Origin: Cellvibrio japonicus Ueda107
GTDB lineage: Bacteria; Pseudomonadota; Gammaproteobacteria; Pseudomonadales; Cellvibrionaceae
Assembly (NCBI RefSeq): GCF_000019225.1
Contig: NC_010995.1
Span: 1,744,501 to 1,808,500 of the forward strand
Direction of reading: 5' to 3'
Length of the DNA stretch: 64,000 bases
The notes beneath the pieces were generated by a model, which was not told where the DNA came from, searched no databases, and worked only from the letters and a program-made list of their open reading frames with translations. Below, piece after piece: positions 8,957 to 17,415 of the stretch. Position 1 is the stretch's first letter, and the number at the start of each line of letters is the position of its first letter. Both the position numbers and the translations under genes were made by a program.

Positions 8957-10575
8957 AAACTGGCCTCCATTAAATCAATTTCACGTACCAGTTTCCGATG
9001 TGCTTCATCATCCAGGCTTCCGGACAAACGCAACCTGTACAATTCATCTCGCTCGGCGCGCAAGGCTTCAATGTGTAATTGATATTCCAGCAGGGCGACT
9101 TGGCGATATTTTTCCCTGGTGTTTTCATCGGGATCACCGTGTTGGAGGCGGCGGCGATAGATGTCGAGCAAATGACTGACGGCTGCTGCGCGTATTGCCT
9201 GCTGGTTATGATCATCACCACTAACGGCCGATAAGGTTTCGAGGCGGCGAATGGCCGCGTTGGTGATTTCCAGGCGTGCGCTTTCTATATGGCTGGTTTG
9301 ATGTTCGCAGGTGTCGGGTGGCAAATGGCGGGTTAACATGGGTAAGGCAATCGAAGCAATGAGTAGCGAGAGCATGATGACACCCATAGCAATGGAGATT
9401 GCCAGATCCCTGGCAGGAAATGCGCTGCCGTCCAGCAATAACAAAGGCAAGGTGAGTATACCGGCGAGGGTAATCGCGCCGCGCACGCCTGCGGCTGCCA
9501 TAATAAGCAGGTAAAGGTTTTCCAATTCTGCCGTTGGTGAGAAGTTGGAAGAAAAGTGTGTGGTGCGCACAGAGATCCACACCCATAGATAGCGGAGGAC
9601 TCCCAAGCCCAAGGTAATGACCAGGATATACAGGGGAAGGTACCCGGTATGGGTTATGCCGTTGCGCTGAACAATATCGGGCAGGGAAGCCAGCATTCCC
9701 GGTAATTGTTCGCCCAGCAAAATAAAAATAATGCCATTGAGGGCAGTTTGTACCGTATCCCATACCGACGTGCGCTGCATGCGCGTTGTTGCCAGGACCG
9801 GGCCGGATAACTCATGGTAGTGCATGGCAATACCGGCCACTACCGCCGCCAAAATACCGGAAAGGCCAAAATGTTCCGCCGTGAGATAAGCTGCGAAGGG
9901 AATTAACAAACTGATCAAAATCTGAATCGCCGGTTCCTCACCGGTACGCTGTATCAGGCGGCGATTGAGCAAGCCGATAATCCAGACTATCGCCATCCCG
10001 GTGCAGATTCCACCGCCGGCAACAATAAAAAATTCAAGTACTGCATCGCCTGCTGCAAAGCTACCCGTCATCATCGCGGTGACAGCGAAACTAAAACACA
10101 CCAGTCCACTGGCATCGTTTAACAGGGATTCTCCTTCAAGGATATGCATTAATCGTGTGTGGATAGGGGAGTTGGCGGCAATAGCACTGACGGCGACCGG
10201 GTCAGTTGGTGAGAGAATGGCCGCCAGAGCAAAGGCAACAGCCAGGGGGATGGCAGGGATCAGCCAGTGAATAAAATACCCCAGGCCGATAACAGTAAAC
10301 ACAACCAGGCCAGTGGCCAGGGAAATAATGGTTTTCCAATCGCGAAAAAAAGCGCCCTTGGGAATGCGCCAGCCATCCAAAAATAACAAGGGTGGAATAA
10401 ACAACAATAAGAACAGGTGTGAATCAAACCTGACTTGAAAACCCAGCCAGGAGAGCCCGGCACCCAGCGCAATTTGCAACAGAGGCAAGGGAATTTTTAG
10501 CGGCAGCAGACGTACCATAAAGGTACTCATGACCACGGCAAACAACAGCACAAGCACAATAGTGACGGTATGCAT
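8938..10575 (-). CDS. Na+/H+ antiporter, CPA1 (NhaP-like) family
   Basis: Inner-membrane cation/proton exchanger of 545 residues. The first about 420 residues are a run of hydrophobic helices; the family signatures ILSPTDPVAVSAI (with the transport Asp) and EGESLLNDASGLV are intact. The last about 120 residues form a charged, helical cytoplasmic tail (LEALRAERDELYRLR), as in many CPA1 proteins. Transcribed alone, convergent with nspC. The start ATG at 10575 is the first in frame and begins a good first membrane segment. The exact ion cannot be deduced. It is the last host-like gene before the AT-rich cluster begins. Confidence 0.9.
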   Translation of the reverse strand: MHTVTIVLVLLFAVVMSTFMVRLLPLKIPLPLLQIALGAGLSWLGFQVRFDSHLFLLLFIPPLLFLDGWRIPKGAFFRDWKTIISLATGLVVFTVIGLGYFIHWLIPAIPLAVAFALAAILSPTDPVAVSAIAANSPIHTRLMHILEGESLLNDASGLVCFSFAVTAMMTGSFAAGDAVLEFFIVAGGGICTGMAIVWIIGLLNRRLIQRTGEEPAIQILISLLIPFAAYLTAEHFGLSGILAAVVAGIAMHYHELSGPVLATTRMQRTSVWDTVQTALNGIIFILLGEQLPGMLASLPDIVQRNGITHTGYLPLYILVITLGLGVLRYLWVWISVRTTHFSSNFSPTAELENLYLLIMAAAGVRGAITLAGILTLPLLLLDGSAFPARDLAISIAMGVIMLSLLIASIALPMLTRHLPPDTCEHQTSHIESARLEITNAAIRRLETLSAVSGDDHNQQAIRAAAVSHLLDIYRRRLQHGDPDENTREKYRQVALLEYQLHIEALRAERDELYRLRLSGSLDDEAHRKLVREIDLMEASLSLRRI

Positions 10576-10725
10576 AATCGCCTATCAGGTAATTACTATG
10601 ACTATTTATATAGTATAGGTTTTTTATAACGTTAAACTGCCTTTGTAAAAGATAAACCATAAAAATAATATATTTTTTGATGCCGATTGCATCACAAAAT
10701 TTTCTTCTTGTTTAAAGCATGAAAT

Positions 10726-10739
10726 TGCATACGTATGCA
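10726..10739. promoter_or_regulatory. Perfect 14-bp palindrome upstream of the secretion genes
   Basis: TGCATACGTATGCA is a perfect palindrome 104 bases upstream of the HlyD start in the intergenic region between the divergent antiporter and microcin-like cluster. Position and symmetry suit a dimeric regulator's operator. No regulator gene lies in the cluster, so the cognate protein is unknown. Confidence 0.4.
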
Positions 10740-10842
10740 GTTCGTGGACTTTGGCGACAGTTGAAATTACAGTCAAATTCATAACCCACAGGAAATGATT
10801 GTCACCGGATGCAATCATTCACGGATACGATCACTGACTGTT

Positions 10843-12099
10843 ATGGAAACCAAACTTTTTCGCTCCCAGGCTGTTGAGCATCACAAAAACCGCTTACATG
10901 GCGACGCTATTGTAACGCCTCGCATTTCACATTCCCTCATTGTCCTTTTTCTGCTCGTTTGGGTAGCGGTTGTATTTCTGTGGCTGATTTCCAATTCTTA
11001 CGCTCGTAAAGAAACTGTTGTCGGTTGGCTTGAGCCATCAGCAGGCGTTATTCGTGTATACCCGGAGGACACAGGTACTATCAAAAAGGTACTTGTTTCA
11101 GAAGGAGATTTTGTTGAAAAAAACCAGCCGCTGCTGATTATAAATGGAGACAGGATTCTAACCGATGGCGGCAATATGGAGGAAAATTTGCTGAATGAGT
11201 ATGACGTTCAAAAAAGCCTGGTTAATGAGCAGTTGGCAAGGAGCAACACAATCTATAAAAGTCAGGCAAAAATCATAAATGAAAAGATTCACGCGGCAGA
11301 AAGTGAATTGCTCATGTTAAAAGAGCAAATGACAATGTTGTCTCGAAAGCATGCATTGATCTCTAATCAGGTTGAGCGCATGAGTGTTCTGAAAAAAGAC
11401 GGACATATTTCAGGATATGATTATGAAAGTGTGTTATCACAGGAGTTGGCCGTTCGTATTGATATTCATAATCTTACGATAAGCAAAATATCCAAGGAAA
11501 ACCTTATAGAGCAAATGCAAAGTGAAAGTAATTTTTTACTCTACGAAAATCAAAACAGGATAGATCAATTAAAAGAGAAATTAAGTGATATAACCCAGAA
11601 AATTGCGCAATTAAACGGCAGGAAATCTTACGTTATAAAGTCCCCAAGGGCAGGGGTTATTAATAATTTGCAGGCCATAGAAGGGCAAAAGGCGGTGTCC
11701 GGTTCAGCTATTCCTTTGCTGACGCTGATCCCTGAAGAGGCCAAACTAATTGCACATTTATTAGTACCTGTACGTGCCATTGGCTTTGTTGAACCGGGCC
11801 AGAATTTGGAAATAGCCTACGATGCCTTCCCCTATCAGCGATTTGGTCTTTATCGTGGCGTAATAGACAGTGTTTCCTCCACGTTGATGCTTCCCAACGA
11901 AGTGTTGAACGTTCCTTACGGGCTGTCTGAACCTGTTTATAAAGTAACAGCTCATATCCAAAAGCAGGACATTAGCGCATACGGTAAGTCCTTATCGTTG
12001 AAATCCGGCATGACCCTGAACGCAAAAATATCGACCGGTGAGCGCTCTCTTATACATTGGTTGTTTGATCCAATATACAGTTTAAAAGGAAAAATGTAG
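10843..12099 (+). CDS. HlyD-family periplasmic adaptor for peptide export
   Basis: Membrane-fusion protein of a type I peptide exporter, linking the inner-membrane ABC protein to an outer-membrane channel. Seen: a short cytoplasmic N-terminus (METKLFRSQAVEHHKNRLHG, the pattern of bacteriocin exporters), one membrane helix around residues 30-52, a lipoyl-type half motif (IKKVLVSEGDFVEKNQPLL), a long coiled coil (about 120-260), the second lipoyl half (YVIKSPRAGVINNL) and a beta-barrel. 418 residues from the ATG at 10843; the longer frame from 10795 adds a non-family extension. It abuts the ABC gene (TAGTG overlap). No TolC-like gene is nearby, so a chromosomal one elsewhere must serve. Confidence 0.9.
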   Translation: METKLFRSQAVEHHKNRLHGDAIVTPRISHSLIVLFLLVWVAVVFLWLISNSYARKETVVGWLEPSAGVIRVYPEDTGTIKKVLVSEGDFVEKNQPLLIINGDRILTDGGNMEENLLNEYDVQKSLVNEQLARSNTIYKSQAKIINEKIHAAESELLMLKEQMTMLSRKHALISNQVERMSVLKKDGHISGYDYESVLSQELAVRIDIHNLTISKISKENLIEQMQSESNFLLYENQNRIDQLKEKLSDITQKIAQLNGRKSYVIKSPRAGVINNLQAIEGQKAVSGSAIPLLTLIPEEAKLIAHLLVPVRAIGFVEPGQNLEIAYDAFPYQRFGLYRGVIDSVSSTLMLPNEVLNVPYGLSEPVYKVTAHIQKQDISAYGKSLSLKSGMTLNAKISTGERSLIHWLFDPIYSLKGKM

Positions 12100-14252
12100 T
12101 GGATTCTGTTGCTAATCAAACACAGTCTTATTCGGATAGGCTTGTAAAGTTCAGCTCGTCAAGCAAGTTGCCTGTAATCCTGCAGACCGAGACTGCCGAG
12201 TGTGGCCTTGCATGCCTGGGAATGATAGCCGGATATTACGGATTGGTAACCGATATCGTTTCTTTAAGGAAAAAATTTTCAATATCCAGTAAGGGAACTG
12301 GGTTAAAAACGCTTATGCAGTTGGCATCGCTAATGAACCTGTCATCAAGGGCGTTGCGTATAGACGAGGATGAATTAAACAAAATACAACTGCCCTGTAT
12401 TGCCCATTGGAATATGGATCATTTCATTGTTATTAAATCTATAGGTAGGAAAAGTGTTGTTATTGTCGATCCCAACTCAGGGGAACTTGAGGTAAGCAAA
12501 AAGGATTTCCTGAAAAAGTTTACTGGGGTTGTGTTGGAACTGACGCCAACATCGGAATTTAAGAAAAAAGAGGAAAAAATAAAATTAAGCCTGGGTGCAT
12601 TTTGGAGCAATATTGTCGGGCTAAAACGCGGCTTAACCAATATATTGATTTTGTCATTAATCTTGCAACTGTTTGCATTAGTAGCCCCCTTCCAAATGCA
12701 GTTGGTTGTCGACGATGTACTATTAAATAGGGATGTAAGCCTGCTTGCTGTAATAACACTGGGTTTTCTGTTCTTATTGTTAATTCAAATATCGACAAAA
12801 ATAATAAGAAAGTTTTTGATGTTTGAGCTCTCCACAAGGTTGACCATGCAAATGTCATCTAACCTGTTCAGGCATTTGATCCGGTTGCCTGTCGATTATT
12901 TCAACAGGCGGCATATGGGTGACATAATCTCCAGGTTCGGCTCTGTGGGTAATGTCCGCGATGTAATTACCAATGGGTTAATTGCCGCCATTATAGATGG
13001 CCTGATGGCAATTCTGGCACTGATTTTAATGTTTTATTACAGTGTATTGCTGGGTTTTATTGTGGTGGCCGTAGTTATTTTATATGCCTTGATAAGGTAT
13101 TTTTTCTACTCCCCCTTCAAGCGGATCAATGAAGAAAGTATCGTTGTTGCTGCAAAGGAAAGTTCACACTTTATTGAATCGGTAAGGGCTATTCAAACCA
13201 TCAAAATATTCCAGAAGGAAACTGATCGTGAAAGCCAGTGGAAAAATAAAATGGCCGATGTTATCAATAAGGACATTAAAATATTTAAATGGACTATTGG
13301 TTACGATACCGCCAATGATATTTTGTTTGGAATAGAAAATTTAATAGTTATTTATTTGGCGGCAACACTGGTGCTGGATAATAAAATATCGCTGGGAATG
13401 CTATATGCCTTTATGAGCTACAAAGGGCACTTTATTGCCTCAACCATAGGCCTGGTTGATCAATATATCAATTATAAAATGCTGGATATTCATCTGAGCC
13501 GGCTGGCTGATATTGTTTATTCAGAACCTGAAAATATTAATTCACACCTGACTAAAGAACTTGTGGGTTCAGTGAGCGTAGTGGATGAAAATAATGTACA
13601 TGTAAACTCCAATAATATTATCGATGGAAAAATAGAGGTCAAAAACCTGTCGTTTAAATACAGTGAACACGAACCCTATATTTTCCAAAATGTAAACTTC
13701 TGTATTCAACCGGGTGAAACGGTAGCCATAACCGGAGTCAGTGGTTGTGGCAAGACGACGCTAATAAAGTGCCTGATGGGCCTTATACAACCTACAGAAG
13801 GCGAAATTTATATCGATGACAAACCAATACGGGAATTATCCTCCTATAGGAGTCAGATAGCCGGTGTTATGCAGGATGACGCCTTACTGGCGGGTGATAT
13901 ATCCGACAACATCACTTGTTTTTCCTCCACCATAGACATGGATAACGTTATCAAATATGCCGCCATGGCATCAGTCCATAACGACATAACCAGAATGCCG
14001 ATGCAATATAAAACCCTGGTTGGTGACATGGGGTCGAGCCTCAGCGGGGGGCAAAAGCAAAGAATCATATTGGCAAGGGCCCTGTATCGCGAACCGAAAA
14101 TATTATTTTTGGACGAAGCCACCAGCCATCTGGATTCCGATAACGAGCATCACGTCAATCAAAATATAAAACGCCTGAGTATTACCCGGGTCTTTGTAGC
14201 CCACCGGGCAGAAACCATTTCCTTTGCCGATAGGGTGATAAACCTTGGTTAA
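12099..14252 (+). CDS. Peptidase-containing ABC exporter (C39 peptidase, bacteriocin type)
   Basis: ABC transporter that both cuts the double-glycine leader and exports the peptide. Domain order: C39 cysteine peptidase (1-135) with QTETAECG (Cys35), His108 in NMDHF and Asp124 in VDPNSG, so the catalytic triad is complete; six-helix transmembrane domain (about 165-450); nucleotide-binding domain with Walker A GVSGCGKTT, signature LSGGQKQR, Walker B ILFLDEATS and the H-loop His in FVAHRAE. It starts with GTG at 12099 overlapping the HlyD stop, with AAAGGA 8 bases upstream. 717 residues. An intact peptidase domain predicts a GG-leader substrate, and one is encoded 191 bases downstream. Confidence 0.95.
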   Translation: MDSVANQTQSYSDRLVKFSSSSKLPVILQTETAECGLACLGMIAGYYGLVTDIVSLRKKFSISSKGTGLKTLMQLASLMNLSSRALRIDEDELNKIQLPCIAHWNMDHFIVIKSIGRKSVVIVDPNSGELEVSKKDFLKKFTGVVLELTPTSEFKKKEEKIKLSLGAFWSNIVGLKRGLTNILILSLILQLFALVAPFQMQLVVDDVLLNRDVSLLAVITLGFLFLLLIQISTKIIRKFLMFELSTRLTMQMSSNLFRHLIRLPVDYFNRRHMGDIISRFGSVGNVRDVITNGLIAAIIDGLMAILALILMFYYSVLLGFIVVAVVILYALIRYFFYSPFKRINEESIVVAAKESSHFIESVRAIQTIKIFQKETDRESQWKNKMADVINKDIKIFKWTIGYDTANDILFGIENLIVIYLAATLVLDNKISLGMLYAFMSYKGHFIASTIGLVDQYINYKMLDIHLSRLADIVYSEPENINSHLTKELVGSVSVVDENNVHVNSNNIIDGKIEVKNLSFKYSEHEPYIFQNVNFCIQPGETVAITGVSGCGKTTLIKCLMGLIQPTEGEIYIDDKPIRELSSYRSQIAGVMQDDALLAGDISDNITCFSSTIDMDNVIKYAAMASVHNDITRMPMQYKTLVGDMGSSLSGGQKQRIILARALYREPKILFLDEATSHLDSDNEHHVNQNIKRLSITRVFVAHRAETISFADRVINLG

Positions 14253-14323
14253 CGATAACCATGGGTTAAATCCTGGTGGAGCCGGATTTATCTCTTTAAT
14301 AAAGGAGATAAATATCATGGAAG

Positions 14324-14431
14324 ATGATGTGTCTATATAAGAGATTCATCGCCTGGATCATTATTGGTCTGTTCGTATGGAAGCGTTTTGTCTGCTTATC
14401 CTGTTGGATAGGTTTTATTTATGTAAATTAA
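14324..14431 (+). CDS. Possible 35-residue hydrophobic peptide
   Basis: An open frame beginning with two ATGs encodes a short Trp/Ile/Cys-rich peptide with one likely membrane helix (FIAWIIIGLFVW) and basic flanks. It sits between the exporter and the precursor. The good ribosome site AAAGGAG (14301-14307) is better spaced for an overlapping seven-codon frame at 14317, which could couple translation to this one. It may be a small immunity or leader peptide, or nothing. Confidence 0.25.
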   Translation: MMCLYKRFIAWIIIGLFVWKRFVCLSCWIGFIYVN

Positions 14432-14443
14432 TGGAGTTATATT

Positions 14444-14698
14444 ATGCGTGAATTAAGTCTTGCTGAAATTGAAGAAGTGCAGGGTGGTTGGGAAGTTACT
14501 GGAAAAATTAAAATTGACGCACCTAAAGTCACCATTACCAATACAAATAGCAGTTCAGGTACAACCTCAGCAACTATCGGCGGAGGAACTTATAGTGGCT
14601 CGGTAACTATTCGTGGTGGTACTTCTGGCTCATCTTCAAGTGGTTCGTCCTCCAGTGCGCCTTCAAGAACAGAGCCTTTTGATGATACTAAGAAATAG
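14444..14698 (+). CDS. Double-glycine leader precursor peptide, Ser/Thr/Gly-rich core (putative microcin/RiPP)
   Basis: 84-residue peptide. Residues 1-15 (MRELSLAEIEEVQGG) match the class II microcin/bacteriocin leader pattern: hydrophobic and acidic residues at fixed spacing, ending in GG. Cleavage after Gly15 by the adjacent C39 peptidase would give a 69-residue core. The core holds 16 Ser, 12 Thr and 10 Gly by count, no Cys, a beta-prone first half (KVTITNTN, TIGGGTYSGSVTIRGG), a GSSSSGSSSS linker-like stretch and an acidic/basic end (EPFDDTKK). GGAG lies about 7 bases before the ATG. The core resembles no bacteriocin I recognise. The Ser/Gly-rich C-terminal region recalls the modified tails of siderophore microcins, though here the last residue is Lys, not Ser. 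Confidence 0.8.
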   Translation: MRELSLAEIEEVQGGWEVTGKIKIDAPKVTITNTNSSSGTTSATIGGGTYSGSVTIRGGTSGSSSSGSSSSAPSRTEPFDDTKK

Positions 14699-14776
14699 GA
14701 TCTGGTTAAATTGAGTTATTGATTTAACTATCACAGGGATGTGGCTATTGCTGATTAATTTTTTTTGGGGATATAT

Positions 14777-15613
14777 ATGAAGTATAGTATATTTTTAATA
14801 TTAATTTTTTGTTTACAAGTGTCTTCTATGGAAGTAAAAAAAGATATTTATTCCGTTGGGTATGAACTTTTCACTGTGCAGGGTTATCTGTATGAAAGAA
14901 AACTTAACTTGGTTTTTGATTCTGGTACAAATTATACTATTTTAAATAAAGGTTTGATTGATGAAGTAAAGTCATCCAATAAAAAAATTAAAAAAAGATT
15001 TAGCAAGTTTTTAGATCAAGATATTTTATATGCCAATAAAGTAGATTTTTATCTGGATAAAAATTATACGCACCCATCAAGAATAGTTTTTTTTGATGGG
15101 TTAACGAATATTCCTTTTGAAATAGATGGAATATTGGGATTTGAGTATTTGTATAACATTGGTTTCAAGGTGAATTTTCAAGACAGGATTTTAACGCTGA
15201 ATCCCGAAGAGATTTATGGAAATAAAATTAAAATAAAAGTAGAAGATTATGATCCTCATATAGAAGTTATTATTAATAATTGCAAGTTTTCAATGGCGAT
15301 AGACACTGGAGCTAGCAACAGTTCACTAAAAGAGGATGATTGGAATAGGTTAATGAAATGCGGTTCCACAGAACTCTATAAAGAAGATATTTATGCAAAT
15401 AATTTATTGCAACATATGCATGAAAAAACAATTGATAAAGGCGTTTTTGAAATTAAAGTAGGTAACTCAATATCCAATATTGTACTGTATCAATCTTACG
15501 GGCCGCTCTCCAATTCTAATATTTTAGGTAATGACTTTTTAAAGGATTATGAAATTATAATTCCTAAGAAATCAAAATATATTTACCTCAATAAAATAGA
15601 AAAACCAGAATAA
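14777..15613 (+). CDS. Secreted two-domain aspartic protease, copy 1
   Basis: 278 residues. A signal peptide (residues 1-17, MKYSIFLILIFCLQVSS) predicts periplasmic or outer location. There are two active-site motifs, FDSG (Asp48) and IDTG (Asp176), each followed downstream by the hydrophobic-Gly partner (GILGFEYL, NILGNDFL). This is the layout of a retropepsin fold duplicated within one chain, as in pepsin-like enzymes. The ATG at 14777 follows GGGG by 6 bases; an upstream TTG is less likely. It is first of three tandem copies placed directly after the precursor gene. A role in maturing, trimming or destroying the exported peptide is inferred from position only. Confidence 0.8.
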   Translation: MKYSIFLILIFCLQVSSMEVKKDIYSVGYELFTVQGYLYERKLNLVFDSGTNYTILNKGLIDEVKSSNKKIKKRFSKFLDQDILYANKVDFYLDKNYTHPSRIVFFDGLTNIPFEIDGILGFEYLYNIGFKVNFQDRILTLNPEEIYGNKIKIKVEDYDPHIEVIINNCKFSMAIDTGASNSSLKEDDWNRLMKCGSTELYKEDIYANNLLQHMHEKTIDKGVFEIKVGNSISNIVLYQSYGPLSNSNILGNDFLKDYEIIIPKKSKYIYLNKIEKPE

Positions 15614-15752
15614 TGTTTTTATCAAATAGTGTTTTTACTATATAGAAAAAGGAAAGCTTCATGAGGAATTATTTATTAACTATGGCATTGTTATTTTGCA
15701 CTTGTACGAATGCTATGGAGGTAAAAAAATATATTCACCCAGTGCCTGTGTG
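15572..15752. repeat. Duplicated junction block, copy A
   Basis: This block covers the end of protease copy 1, the 47-base spacer (taatgtttttatcaaat..., tatagaaaaaggaaagctt) and the signal-peptide start of copy 2. It recurs almost base for base at 16471-16651, exactly 899 bases away, marking the unit of tandem duplication. Confidence 0.85.
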
Positions 15753-16512
15753 GTCTGATCTTTTCACTGTGCAGGGCTATTTTTATAAAAAAGAATACAG
15801 GTTATTGGTTGATACGGGAAGTAGTTATTCGGTTTTTGGAAAAGATTTAATTGATGAAATAAGGTCATTAGATTCTAATTTAAAAATTAAGAGTATGTTT
15901 AGTGAGTTTTTAAGGCAAGATATTTTATATGCTGATAATGTTAAATTTTATTTAGATAAAAATTATGTTTATCCTTCAAGAATTTTTTTTTCTGATTTAA
16001 TAAAAAACATTCCTTTTGAGATGGATGGAATATTGGGGTTTGAGTATTTGTATAATGTTGGTTTCAAAGTAAATTTTCAGGATAAAATTTTAATGCTAAA
16101 TCCTAAAGAGTTTTATGGGAATAAAATTAAACTCAGGGTGAAAGATTATTACCCGCAGATAGAGGTTACTATTAATAAATGCAAATTTTCAATGGCTATA
16201 GATACCGGATCTACTAAAAGCTCACTAAAAGAAGAGGATTGGAATAGTTTAATGAGCTGTGGCTCGACCGAATTATACAAGGAAGAAATTTATGCAAGTA
16301 ATGCACTGGAATCCATACATGAAAAAACAGTTGAAAAAGGTGTTTTTGAAATAAAAATTGGAAACTCGATATCTAATATTACATTGTCTAAATCTCATGG
16401 GCCACACTCCAATATTAATCTTTTGGGTAATGATTTATTAAAGGATTATGAAATGACAATACCTAAAAAATCAAAATATATTTACCTCAATAAAATAGAA
16501 AAACCAGAATAA
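15661..16512 (+). CDS. Secreted two-domain aspartic protease, copy 2
   Basis: 283 residues, clearly paralogous to its neighbours along the whole length. Signal peptide ends near CTCTNA (about residue 19). The catalytic motifs VDTG (about residue 52) and IDTG are both intact, with GILGFEYL and NLLGNDLL as partner strands. The Ser-rich flap-side residues after each DTG differ from copies 1 and 3 (SSYSVF, STKSSL), so substrate preference may have drifted. AAGGAAAG precedes the ATG. Copies 2 and 3 share nearly identical signal peptides and upstream DNA, which points to a recent duplication. Confidence 0.8.
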   Translation: MRNYLLTMALLFCTCTNAMEVKKYIHPVPVWSDLFTVQGYFYKKEYRLLVDTGSSYSVFGKDLIDEIRSLDSNLKIKSMFSEFLRQDILYADNVKFYLDKNYVYPSRIFFSDLIKNIPFEMDGILGFEYLYNVGFKVNFQDKILMLNPKEFYGNKIKLRVKDYYPQIEVTINKCKFSMAIDTGSTKSSLKEEDWNSLMSCGSTELYKEEIYASNALESIHEKTVEKGVFEIKIGNSISNITLSKSHGPHSNINLLGNDLLKDYEMTIPKKSKYIYLNKIEKPE

Positions 16513-16651
16513 TGTTTTTATCAAATGGTATTTTCACTATATAGAAAAAGGAAAGCTTTATGAGGAATTATTTATTAACTATGGCATTGTTATTTTGCAC
16601 TTGTACGAATGCTATGGAGGTAAAAAAAGATATTCACTCAGTGCCTGTATG
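16471..16651. repeat. Duplicated junction block, copy B
   Basis: Second copy of the block at 15572-15752, offset by 899 bases. It includes the protease 2 C-terminus, spacer, ribosome site and protease 3 signal peptide. Conservation of spacer and signal peptide exceeds that of the protein bodies. Confidence 0.85.
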
Positions 16652-17411
16652 GAATGATATTTTTACTGTGCAGGGCTATTTTTATGAAAAAGAATTTAAG
16701 TTGGTGATTGATACGGGAACCAGTTATTCAGTTGTAGGAAAAGATTTAATTGACGAAATAAAATCTTTATATCCTAACTTAAAAATTAAAAAGAAGTATA
16801 GTAAGTTTTTAAAGCAGGATATTTTATATTCTGACAAGGTTAAGTTCTATTTAGATGAAAATTATATATACCCTTCAAGACTTGGTTTTTCTGATTTAAT
16901 AAAAAATCTCCCTTTTGAGACAGATGGAATATTGGGGTTTGAGTATTTGTATAATATCGGCTTCAAAATTAATTTTCAGGATGGTGCTTTAACACTCAAC
17001 CCTAAAGAACTTTATGGAAATAAAGTTAGGCTGAAAGTGAAAGATTATAATCCTACAATAGAGGTTATTATTAATGGCTGTAAATTCTTAATGAAAATAG
17101 ATACTGGTGCTAATTCAAGCTCATTAAAAGAGAAGGATTGGAATAGGTTAATGCAGTGCGGTTCCGCAGAGATCTATAAAGAAGAGATTTATACCAGTAA
17201 TGCATTTCAATCTATGCATGAAGCAATCATTGAGAAAGGTGTTTTTGAAATGAAAATTGGTGATTCAATATCCAATATTACATTATATAAAGCACACGGA
17301 GCACTTTCTAATTCTAGCCTTTTGGGGAATGATATTTTAAAAGACTATGAAATGACTATTCCTAAAAAATCAAAATATGTGTATCTCTATAAAATGGAAA
17401 AATCAGAATAA
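16560..17411 (+). CDS. Secreted two-domain aspartic protease, copy 3
   Basis: 283 residues, with a signal peptide almost identical to copy 2 and motifs IDTG (TSYSVV) and IDTG (ANSSSL) intact. The second half has diverged a little more from copies 1 and 2. It ends 4 bases before the SelO-like gene, which has no clear ribosome site of its own, so translation of the two is probably coupled. All three copies keep both catalytic Asp residues and are therefore likely to be active proteins, not decaying duplicates. Confidence 0.8.
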   Translation: MRNYLLTMALLFCTCTNAMEVKKDIHSVPVWNDIFTVQGYFYEKEFKLVIDTGTSYSVVGKDLIDEIKSLYPNLKIKKKYSKFLKQDILYSDKVKFYLDENYIYPSRLGFSDLIKNLPFETDGILGFEYLYNIGFKINFQDGALTLNPKELYGNKVRLKVKDYNPTIEVIINGCKFLMKIDTGANSSSLKEKDWNRLMQCGSAEIYKEEIYTSNAFQSMHEAIIEKGVFEMKIGDSISNITLYKAHGALSNSSLLGNDILKDYEMTIPKKSKYVYLYKMEKSE

Positions 17412-17415
17412 CCTT

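Noticed and set aside
10624..10818. Minus-strand 64-codon frame upstream of the secretion genes, considered as an extra peptide gene
   Set aside because: It lacks a GG leader and a ribosome site and spans the likely promoter region and palindrome.
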